A stretch of 64,000 nucleotides of DNA from Sabellastarte sp. h YS-2021. Taxonomy: Eukaryota > Annelida > Polychaeta > Sabellida > Sabellidae. Below, piece by piece: positions 33,001-42,824 of the stretch. Under the pieces are notes generated by a model. The model was not told where the DNA came from. It searched no databases and saw only the letters and a program-made list of their open reading frames with translations. How positions within the stretch are numbered: the first letter of the stretch is position 1; each line of letters starts with the position of its first letter. The stretch is taken from the NCBI GenBank assembly GCA_964017235.1, contig OZ024928.1, positions 868,001 through 932,000 on the forward strand, given 5' to 3'. Made by a program: the position numbers and the translations under genes.

Positions 33001-34455
33001 ATATCAGGTATTAAGGATTTTTCACCCACTAGCCTTATTACCAGCTTTAACAGGGTTAACACCATATCCTATTGTTTTCCACTAGTGTGTACAGAAAATG
33101 TTATGTACTGTAATTTACATGTGCAGAGACGTCCCAAAAAAAAGGAACACATAGTTTGTTTGTTTTTTAAATTTTGCCTTATTTTCAGCTTTATCAAGCT
33201 TGCCACAAAGCACCATTTCATACTGTTTTTCACTACAGTTGACACACTAATGCTTACCGCAAACACCAAGATCATAATATTTTAATGTTCTGTTCACCCT
33301 CTTTGCAACTTCACTTCATGATCATGGTCTTTAGTGAGGTTGCGAGAATTTTTTCTCACCAAACTGTATATGTATTATTAATGTATTATGTTACTCACTA
33401 ACCTTATTGTTAGCTTTATTGTTAGCTTTATCAAGTTTACCACCAACCAATTTTGCACTAGAGAGTTAATGTAATAATATGTATAGTATACAATACACTA
33501 TGCATGTACCAACTAATTTTGCACTAGAGAGTTCATGCAATAGTGTGTATAGTATACAATACACTATGCATGTAACTTACAAATACATAGACATCCCGGA
33601 ATATAATGTAACAATACACAGTTGACAACTCCACTTCATGACCGCGGTCTTTAGTGAGGTTGTGAGAATTTTTTGTTACCAACTGTATATATATTATTAA
33701 TATATTATGTTACTGATTTTACACTCACTAGACTTATTATTAGCTTTCTCAAGCTTACCACCAACATCATATGCTATTATTTTTGCACCAGAGAGTTAAT
33801 GTAATGTAGAAATAAAGTCTGAGGGTGAGTACTTTATGACCTCTATAAAAGGACGGTACTTCCGGCGATCTATTATCGGCGATCGTCCATTTATTGCCTC
33901 AGATAAATGTACGCAAAAATATGCGCACTGCATAGTTTTGTGTAGTCTGCGCACTTCCGGTCTTTAAATAGTGTGTATAGTATACCATACACTATGTATG
34001 TAACTTACAAATGCAGAGACTTTCCCCCCCAAAAATAACAGAATATAAAGTAGCAATATAGATTTGACACTCTAATGTTTACCACAAACCATAATACACT
34101 ATACATGTAACTTACAAATGCAGACTTCCAAAGAAATAACAGAATATAATGTAACAATATAGAGTTGACATTCTAATGCCTAACACAAAACACCAAGGTG
34201 ACAATATCTTCCACTATAGAGTTAGTGTGCTGTTCACCCTTTTTGCAACTCACTGCATGACCGTGGTCTTTAGTGAGGTTGCAAGGATTACCGACTTGTT
34301 GCTAACTGTATGTTTATATAGATACCAATGGTTACCACACACAAAGCAATCACTACACCATGTACTATCATTTAAGGTGGAGAAACAAAATCAAATTTAA
34401 TATAGTAAGGATTTTTCACTTAAGCGCTTTTTTCCCAGCTTTATCAAGCTTATCG
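33000..34455. repeat. Diverged ~300-350 bp tandem repeats in the LINE spacer
   Basis: GGTCTTTAGTGAGGTTG recurs near 33330, 33645 and 34266. An AGCTTTATCAAGCTT-type motif recurs near 33190, 33425, 33745 and 34438. The last of these is the complement of the coding end of the SGNH domain (DKLDKAG), so the unit includes the 3' end of that frame. Shorter repeats of GTATAGTATACAATACACTA occur within it. Confidence 0.7.
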
Positions 34456-35064
34456 CAGATGAAAGACCTCAACACTCTAGTTCCAGGACTGGAGAGATGC
34501 AGGCCATCTTTCTGGAATAGCTCATGTTTGAGAGAGGCTGTATTTGACAAAAAAGGTTTATGTGTTGGTATATAATATACGGAGTTCAAACTATTAAATT
34601 TTCGTAGGACATTGTTGTAGGTTTCTATAACCAGTTTCCTTCTATCATAGTCCTACACCCTTGGAATGATACCTGATATGATAATTGTGGCAATTTTATT
34701 TTCTTTGCGGATTTCGCTAATAATTCGTTCGAAAGTCTGTCGGAAAGAAAGAACTGTTCCAGAGGCCGACAGGGGATTCATATCCCTCAATTGGTTTTCA
34801 TATGCCGTATGGCTCAGTTTACCATTCTTAAAATTTTGATATAGCCGCCATTCATATTTACTACCCAGGTAGTTTGTTCCAACATGAATTAATATTGTTT
34901 TCCGTAGATGGAAAATGCCATGGTTTCCTTGTACAAAGGCTAACAGTGATTCTGGTGTTGCCCCCCGTTGACAAATGATGGTTGTGTTTTTTATGTCTCC
35001 GATGTCTTTTCCCATAGAATCCATCAGTAATAGCCTTTCTGGACCTGTAAGATATAGAGTGCAT
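34416..35064 (-). pseudogene. LINE ORF1-side SGNH-hydrolase (esterase-like) domain
   Basis: The minus frame reads RLLLMDSMGKDI (block I; usually GDS), GATPESLLAFVQGNHG, ILIHVGTNYLGSKYEW (GTN block), IATIIISGIIPRV, one in-frame stop at about 34653, then DYDRRKLVIETYNN and DGLHLSSPGTRVLRS (block V DxxH). These are SGNH/GDSL hydrolase blocks. Esterase-like domains of this kind are known in ORF1 of some LINE groups (L2 and CR1 types and some L1-like families), where they are thought to bind lipid or assist the RNP. Block I has Met for Gly. It lies between the UPF0029-like remains and ORF2. Confidence 0.7.
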
Positions 35065-35414
35065 TATAAATTGTTGGATTTTGTTACATGAAATACATCA
35101 TGTGCAAATCTGGAATCATCATTTTAGTACCAGTATTATATCAGCTTTTTCTAAACTATGGGTGAAGGCTAGATATATTTAGGTTTGGAGGAAGTTATAT
35201 AGGAATTGTCAATTACTTAAAGGGGTGATAATAGCCCTGAATATATTGTGTACATGGTGTAGTGTAGTACAAAGAACTACTGACAAAAATACACACTCTA
35301 ATAACCTAGTAACAGAATTAATAAATTCCAAATAGGCATTATTACTCAAATGACTCAAAAACTTAACCATATTAGAAACCAGATTAATGAATTACAGCTA
35401 TAGTTATTTACTCA

Positions 35415-35700
35415 ATGAAGTTTTTAGTCTTGCAGTAACTGAAGTGCTTCTTTTGCAGCAGACACAATAATACTAAAGCGCTGTCTTCCCAGGTCTCCTT
35501 GAGACTGCCACAAGAATGTTGTCCGATCGATTTTCTGCGAGCAGATTTGCCAACAATTTTGAGGCTGCCCATTCACCATCATCACTATGACCAGTGATTC
35601 TCAGAAACATCTGTCACTGAGTAGGCATATATAAGATGGTGGGTATTTGCTACATGTGGGGATTGGAATAGTCCATCTCTTATTTCTGCTTCATCCTTCA
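35415..35700 (-). pseudogene. UPF0029/YigZ-like domain remains in the LINE
   Basis: Three short frames on the minus strand read, in order, VANTHHLIYAYSVTDVSENH, DDGEWAASKLLANLLAENRS with DNILVAVSRRPG, and LGRQRFSIIVSAAKEALQLL. This order, with H-x-I-x-AYSV, DDGE, VAVSRR and LGxxRFxxIxxxAxxAL, is the pattern of the UPF0029 (YigZ/IMPACT N-part) fold. Frame changes separate the pieces. Its location, downstream of the ORF1 C-terminal domain and upstream of the SGNH remains, suggests it was part of ORF1 or a third frame. Capture of this domain by a LINE is unusual. Confidence 0.55.
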
Positions 35701-35872
35701 CCGACGCTATTTGCACAGCATGTCCTTGAAAATAACTTCCCTTTTGTTCGATTATTCTAGTATGTTTGATGGAAGATAGGTTTAGTATGGCTGCTTGGGG
35801 GAGAGCTCTGGAGTTTATTTTTTTCGAATGTTTCCCTGGTAATTTGGTTTCCTACTTTTAACTCGTCTTTGA

Positions 35873-36414
35873 TCAGTTGGACTTCAGTAATTCCGAGCCT
35901 TTGTACAGGTTTTGAAGGTGCTTCAAGTCACCTATTTGTGCATTTCGACGTTCTCTCATTTCAGGTGGATACTGGTCTGCTAGTCTAAGGTTCGATGAGC
36001 CTTTGGATTTGGCATACATGTTCATTAGGTGATATTTCCCATTTGTGGTAGTTAGTTTAATCACAATTGGTCTTGGCTTGTCAGTTTGTTTACCTATTCT
36101 GTATGCTACATCAATCTCTATGGGGCCTGTTGGGTTTTTCGTTGTGCATAATAGTTCTGAGGGTACCCGTAATTCCTTTTCAAATTTTTCCAAAACAAGG
36201 CTTTTACTATTTTCACCTCTCTGCTCCATTCTAATTCTAAAATGTGCTTTTTGGCCCTGTGGAGGTCATGCTCTAACCGTATAATTTTACCCTTGTTGGT
36301 TTGAACCAAAATTTTAAGATTTCTCTTTTTCGAGGGCCTCAAATTTATCAGCCATGGCCCTGTGTCGCTTTTGAAAGCCCGTGTCAAATATGTGGTTCTT
36401 TTACTCAAGAACAA
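35873..36414 (-). pseudogene. LINE ORF1-type (L1 transposase-22-like) domain
   Basis: The upstream frame (36118-36414) is charged and coil-like. The downstream frame (35873-36229) reads IEIDVAYRIGKQTDKPRPIV, IKLTTTNGKYHLMN and LADQYPPEMRERRNAQI. R-x-G...RPIVIKL...K...P.E..ERR is the signature of the L1 ORF1 RNA-binding core and C-terminal domain. The two frames overlap, marking a frameshift near 36.2 kb. The N-terminus is cut by the element that starts at 36429. Confidence 0.75.
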
Positions 36415-36471
36415 ATGCTTAAAATATTATCTCCCGCCCGGCTCGCCGGAGGGAGATTATAATTTGCACCA

Positions 36472-36515
36472 TGTGCGTGCGTACGTGCGTGCGTGGGTGC
36501 GTGCGTGCGTGTGTC
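36472..36515. repeat. GTGC-type microsatellite
   Basis: About ten imperfect GTGC/GTAC units directly after the 5' hairpin region of the 36.4 kb element. Confidence 0.85.
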
Positions 36516-36599
36516 ACGCAGTTTTCTCTGAAACTACTACAGTTACACATTTTTGGTAAATCACACAAGTCCTAATGAATTTTTTTGCTCTTCAATATT

Positions 36600-38100
36600 T
36601 TTGGGGTTTGGTGAACTTTGGCCTACTTTTGAGTGAGTAATAGCTATTTTAGCTAATATAATTATATGGCTTATAACTCTGAAACTATTGCATTTACAGT
36701 ATTTTGTTCTAATATGTTGTTCAGCTACTTTCTCCACAGCTACAACATGGTCAGTAGTTTGGAAGTGTATCTCCATAGCTAAGTGAGTAATAGCTACTTT
36801 GTCAATTTTTAATTATAACCATAATGAGTAAATGACTTATATCTTCATAAGTATTGCAGCTACACAATTTTGTTCCAATAAGTTGTTCACCTACTTTCTC
36901 CACAGCTACAACATGGTCGGTAGTTTGCAAGTGTATCTCCATAGCTAAGTCAGTAATAGCTACTTTTTCAATTTTTAATGATAACCATAATGAGTAAATG
37001 GCTTATATCTTCAAAAGTATTGTAGCTACACAATTTTGTTCCAATATGTTGTTCGGCTACTTTCTCCTCTGCTACAACATGGTCAGTAGTTTGGAAGTGT
37101 ATCTCCGTAGCTAAGTGAGTAATAGCTACTTTTTCAGTTTTTAATGATAACCATAATGAGTAAATGGCTTATATCTTCAAAAGTATTGCAGCTACACCAT
37201 TTTGTTCCAATATGTTGTTCAGCTACTTTCTCCACTGCTACAACATGGCCAGTGGTTTGGAAGTGTATCTCTATAGCTAAGTGAGTAATAGCTACTTTTT
37301 CAATTTTTAATGATAACCATAATGAGTAAATTGCTTGTATCTTCAAAAGTATTGCAGCTACACAATTTCTCTCAAATATGTTGTTCATGTACTTTTTTGT
37401 GAACTGTAACATATTTAAGTTTCACAACTGTTGCTCAATGTACAAGTGAGTAATGGCTACTTTATTGCTACTTTTAGTGAAAATGTGAAAAATCAGAAAT
37501 ATCTCTCAAACTGTAAGATATAGAGTAATTTCGAGCAAATTTTTGACCCACAGGGTAGTACCAGAGTATCCTATTGCTAAGGGGGAAAAAGTTTGGTGAA
37601 CTTTGGCCTACTTTTGAGTGAGTAATAGCGCTTTTACCTAATATAATTATATGACTTATAACTGTCAATGAGTAAATGGCTTATATCTTCAAAAGTATTG
37701 CAGCTACACAATTTTGTTCCAATATGATGTTCAGCTACTTTCTCCACAGCTACAACATGGTCAGTAATTTGGAAGTGTATCTCCATAGCTAAGTGAGTAA
37801 TAGCTACTTTTTCAATTTTTAATGATAACCATAATGAGTAAATTGCTTATATCTTCAAAAGTATTGCAGCTACACAATTTCTCTCAAATATGTTGTTCAT
37901 GTACTTTTTGTGAACTGTAACATATTTAAGTTTCACAACTGTTGCTCGATGTACAAGTGAGTAATGGCTACTTTATTGCTACTTTTAGTGAAAATGTGAA
38001 AAATCACAAATATCTCTCAAACTGTAAGAGATAGAGAAATTTCGAGGAAATTTTTGAACCACAGGGTAGTACTAGAGTATCCTATGCTAAGGGGAAAATG
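36600..38100. repeat. ~167 bp satellite (family S5), about 8 units
   Basis: Units contain CTTATATCTTCAAAAGTATT, GCAGCTACACAATTTTGTTC, CTACTTTCTCCACAGCTACA, ACATGGTCAGTAGTTTGG and AAGTGAGTAATAGCTACTTT. Two blocks (37.5 and 38.0 kb) carry a variant with TCTCTCAAACTGTAAGAGAT, halfway to S6. It passes into S4 at about 38110. Confidence 0.88.
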
Positions 38101-38109
38101 GTTTGGTGA

Positions 38110-41100
38110 ACTTTGGCCTACTTACTCACCTCCTCAAAATGAGTAAATGCGAATTATCTCTAAAAGTATTGCAGTTAGCCAATTTTTCTCAAATAACTCA
38201 TTCACCTACTTTTGGGAGAGCTTTCACTTGGTTAAGTTTCAGACGCGTAGCTAGTTACTCACCTACTCGAAATGAGTAAATGCTAATTATGTCTAAAAGT
38301 ATTGCAGATAGCCAATTTTTCTCAAATAACTCATTCATATACTTTAGGAAGAGCTTTCACTTAGTGAGGTTTCAGACCCCTAGCTAATTTCTCACCTACT
38401 CAGAATGAGTAAATGCGAATTATCTCTAAAAGTATAGAAGATAGCCAATTTTTCTCAAATAACTCATTCACCTACTTTTGCGAGAGCTTTCACTTGGTGA
38501 AGTGTCAGACCTGTAGCTAATTTCTCACCTACTCAAAATGAGTAAATGCTAAATATCTCGAAAAGTATTGCAGATAGCCAATTTTTCTCAAATAACTCAT
38601 TCATCTACTTTTGGAAGAGCTTTCACATGGTGAAGTTTCAGACCCATAGCTAATTACTCACCTACTCAAAATGAGTAAATGCGAATTCTCTCTAAAAGTA
38701 TTGCAGATAGCCAATTTTTCTCAAATAACTCATTCACCTACTTTTGGGAGAGCTTTCACTTGGTGAAGTTTCAGACCCGTAGCTAATTACTCACCTACTC
38801 AAAATGAGTAAATGCTAATTATCTCTAAAAGTATTGCAGATAGCCAATTTTTCTCAAATAACTCATTCATATACTTTTGGAAGAGCTTTCACATGGTGAA
38901 GTTTCAGACCCATAGCTAATTACTCACCTACTCAAAATGAGTAAATGCGAATTCTCTCTAAAAGTATTGCAGATAGCCAATTTTTCTCAAATAACTCATT
39001 CACCTACTTTTGGAAGAGCTTTCACTTGGTGAAGTTTCAGACCCGTAGCTAATTACTCACCTACTCAAAATGAGTAAATGCTAATTATCTCTAAAAGTAT
39101 TGCAGATAGCCAATTTTTCTCAAATAACTCATTCATTTACTTTTGGAAGAGCTGTCACATGGTGAAGTTTCAGACCCATAGGTAATTACTCACCTACTCA
39201 AAATGAGTAAATGAGAATTATCTGTAAAAGTATTGCAGATAGCCAATTTTTCTCAAATAACTCATTCATCTACTTTTGGGAGAGCTTTCACTTGGTGAAG
39301 TGTCAGACCTGTAGCTAATTTCTCACCTACTCAAAATGAGTAAATGCTAAATATCTCTAAAAGTATTGCAGATAGCCAATTTTTCTCAAATAACTCATTC
39401 ATTTACTTTTGGAAGAGCTTTCACATGGTGAAGTTTCAGACCCATAGCTAATTACTCGCCTACTCAAAATGAGTAAATGCGAATTATCTCTAAAAGTATT
39501 GCAGATAGCCAATTTTTCTCAAATAACTCATTCATCTACTTTTGGAAGAGCTTTCACATGGTGAAGTTTCAGACCCATAGCTAATTACTCACCTACTCAA
39601 AATGAGTAAATGCGAATTATCTCTAAAAGAATTGCAGATACACAATTTTTCTCAAATAAGTCATTCATCTACTTTTGGGAGAGCTTTCACTTAGTGAAGT
39701 TTCACGCCCGTAGCTAATTACTCACCTACTCAAAATGAGTAAATGCAAATTATCTCTAAAAGTATTGCAGATAGCCAATTTTTCTCAAATAACTCATTCA
39801 TCTACTTTTGGAAGAGCTTTCACATGGTGAAGTTTCAGACCCATAGCTAATTTCTCACCTACTCAAAATGAGTAAATGCGAATTATCTCTAAAAGTATAG
39901 GAGATAGCCAATTTTTCTCAAATAACTCATTCATCTACTTTTGGGAGAGCTTTCACTTGGTGAAGTTTCAGACCTGTAGCTAATTTCTCACCCGCTCAAA
40001 ATGAGTAAATACTAATTATCTCTAAAAGTATTGCAGATAGCCAATTTTTCTCAAATAACTCATTCATCTACTTTTGGAAGAGCTTTCACATGGTGAAGTT
40101 TCAGACCCATAGCTAATTACTCGCCTACTCAAAATGAGTAAATGCGAATTATCTCTAAAAGTATTGCAGATAGCCAATTTTTCTGAAATAACTCATTCAT
40201 CTACTTTTGGAAGAGCTTTCACATGGTGAAGTTTCAGACCCATAGCTAATTACTCACCTACTCAAAATGAGTAAATGCGAATTCTCTCTAAAAGTATTGC
40301 AGATAGCCAATTTTTCTCAAATAACTCATTCACCTACTTTTGGGAGAGCTTTCACTTGGTGAAGTTTCAGACCCGTAGCTAATTACTCACCTACTCAAAA
40401 TGAGTAAATGCGAATTATCTCTAAAAGTATTGCAGATAGCCCATTTTTCTCAAATAACTCATTCATCTACTTTTGGGAGAGCTTTCACTTGGTGAAGTTT
40501 CAGACCTGTAGCTAATTTCTCACCCGCTCAAAATGAGTAAATACTAATTATCTCTAAAAGTATTGCAGATAGCCAATTTTTCTCGAATAACTCATTCATC
40601 TACTTTTGGAAGAGCTTTCACATTGTGAAGTTTCAGACCCGTAGCTACTTACTCGCCTACTCAAAATGAGTAAATGCGAATTCTCTCTAAAAGTATTGCA
40701 GATAGCCAATTTTTCTCAAATAACTCATTCATCTACTTTTGGAAGAGCTTTCACATGGCAAAGTTTCAGACCCATAGGTAATAACTCACCTACTCAAAAT
40801 GAGTAACTGCGAATTATCTCTAAGAGTATTGCATATAGCCAATTTTTCTCAAATAACTCATTCATCTACTTTTGGGAGAGCTTTCACATGGTGAAGTTTC
40901 ACACCTGTAGCTAATTACTCACCTACTCAAAATGAGTAACTGCGAATTATCTCTAAAAGTATTGCAGATAGCCAATTTTTCTCAAATAATTCATTCATGT
41001 ACTTTTAGGAGAGCTTTCACTTGGTGAAGTTTCAGACCTGTAGCTAATTACTCACCTACTCAAAATGAGTAAATGCGAATTATCTCTGAAAGTATTGCAG

Positions 41101-41700
41101 ATAGTCAATTTTTCTCAAATAACTCATTCATCTACTTTTGGAAGAGCTGTCACATGGTGAAGTTTCAGACCCATAGGTAATTACTCACCTACTCAAAATG
41201 AGTAAATGAGAATTATCTGTAAAAGTATTGCAGATAGCCAATTTTTCTCAAATAACTCATTCATCTACTTTTGAAAGAGCTTTCACTTGGTGAAGTTTTA
41301 GACCCGTAGGGAATTACTCACCTACTCAAAATGAGTAAATGCTAATTATCTCTAAAAGTATTGTGGGTACGCAATTTTTATCAAATAACTCATTCATCTA
41401 CTTTTGGAAGAGCTTTCACATGGTGAAGTTCCAAACCTGTAGGTAATTACTCACCTACTCAAAATGAGTAAATGCAAATTATCTCTAAAAGTATTGCAGA
41501 TAGCCAGTATTTTTCAAATAACTCACTTCACCTATATTTTGGGAGAACTTTCAATTAGTGAATTTTCAGATCCATATCTAATTACTCACCTACTCAAAAT
41601 GAGTAATTGCCTATTATCACTAAAAGTATTGCAGATAGCCAGTATTTCTCAAATAACTCATTCACCTACATTTTGGAGATATTTCACATGCTAAAGTTTT
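38110..41700. repeat. ~136 bp satellite (family S4), large array of about 26 units
   Basis: Same unit as in elements A and B. Two subtypes tend to alternate: one with TTTCACATGG, CCCATAG and AAATGCGAATT, the other with TTTCACTTGG, CCCGTAG and AAATGCTAATT. This gives a ~272 bp higher-order period over much of the array. Units after 41.3 kb are more worn. Confidence 0.92.
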
Positions 41701-41959
41701 TTTATGAATTATTAAAATAATTTTTAATGCATTAAAATTAATGAAATCATGCACTAAATCGATTATAACTTGAAAAGTATTGTATTTAGAGCATTTTGTT
41801 AAAATATGTTATTCACCTACTTTTTCCCACAGCAACAACATGGTGAGTAACTTGGGTGTCTATCTCAATAGATAAGTGAGTAATAGCTACTTTTGGATTT
41901 TTCACTAACTTCCATCATGAGTGAAATCACTTGTAACTTGAAAACTATTGCATTTAGAC

Positions 41960-42755
41960 CTTCGGGGTAGTACAAAAGTGTCCTATGCAAAGGGGAAAGA
42001 TTTCAATTTTCGCCACTTTTGGCGGCCATCTTGGATTTTAGCGGAAAAAAATGAAAAAGTGTGAATATCTCAAAAACCATAAGAGATAGAGCGATTTCGA
42101 GCGAATTTTTGACCTGCAAGGTAGTACAAGAATGTCCTGTGCAAAGGGGTAAAATTTCAATTTTCACCACTTTTGGCAGCCATCTTGGATTTTTGCGGAA
42201 AATGGAAAAGTGTGAATATCTCTAAAACCGTAAGAGATAGAGCGATTTCAAGCGAATTTTTGACCAGAAGGGTAGCACAAGAGTATCTTGTGCAAAGGGG
42301 AAAAATATCGATTTTTGCCACTTTTGGCGGCCATTTTGGATTTTTGTGGAAAATAGAAAAGTGTCAATATCTCGAAAACCGTAAGAGATAGAGCGATTTC
42401 GAGCAAATTTTTGACCTGCAGGGTGGTACAAGAGTCTCCTGTGCAAAGGGGAAAAATTTCAATTTTCGCCACTTTTGGCGGCCATCTTAGATTTTTGCGG
42501 AAAATGAAAAAGTGTCAATATCTCGAAAACCGTAAGAGATCGAGCGATTTCGAGCGAATTTTTGACCCGCAGGGTGATACAAGAGTGTCCTGTCCAAAGG
42601 GGAAAAATTTCATTTTTCGCCACTTTCGGCGGCCATCTTGGATTTTTGCTGAAAATGGAAAAGTGTCAATATCTCGAAAAGCGTAACAGATAGAGCGATT
42701 TCAAGTGAATTTTCGACCTGCAGGATGGTACAACAGTGTCCTATGCAAAGGGGAA
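41960..42755. repeat. ~152 bp satellite (family S6), about 5 units
   Basis: Units contain AATATCTCGAAAACCGTAAG, AGATAGAGCGATTTCGAGCG, CAGGGTGGTACAAGAGTGTC, CTGTGCAAAGGGGAAAAATT and GGCGGCCATCTTGGATTTTT. Related to S3 and S7 in its first half. Confidence 0.9.
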
Positions 42756-42824
42756 AAATTTCAATGTAGTATTTCTTCCCCTGCGGTACTCGGCGGGAGA
42801 TACATACCGCGGCAGTGGTCTTGT

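Larger units (their letters stand above)
19590..36428 (-). mobile_element. L1/Tx1-group LINE, split by nested insertions
   Basis: Read on the minus strand from 36.4 to 19.6 kb the parts come in the correct LINE order: ORF1-type domain (36.4-35.9), UPF0029-like remains (35.7-35.4), SGNH-hydrolase remains (35.06-34.42), endonuclease (32.37-32.11 and 30.57-30.06), RT N-part (24.85-24.18), RT palm and thumb (21.68-20.77), C-terminal region with a Cys/His knuckle (20.77-19.84). At least three insertions separate them: 30575-32104, 24850-30061 and about 21680-24178. With these removed, ORF2 is about 3.5 kb, near the family norm apart from roughly 170 missing RT residues. Many frame breaks make it dead. 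Each insertion is younger than the LINE. Confidence 0.88.
36429..42824 (+). mobile_element. Helentron-like non-autonomous element, CTCCCGCC hairpin family, 6.4 kb
   Basis: The left end AT then CTCCCGCCCGGCTCGCCGG and GGGAG forms a hairpin (36431-36455). The right end has the arm CGGCGGGAGAT (42791-42801) followed by ACCGCGGCAGTGGTCTTG up to about 42824. The same right-end sequence occurs inside elements A (14.49 kb) and B (58.58 kb). The core holds, in order, a GTGC microsatellite, S5, S4, one S8-like unit and S6. No coding capacity. It cuts the LINE on its left; a DIRS copy begins at its right. Confidence 0.72.
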
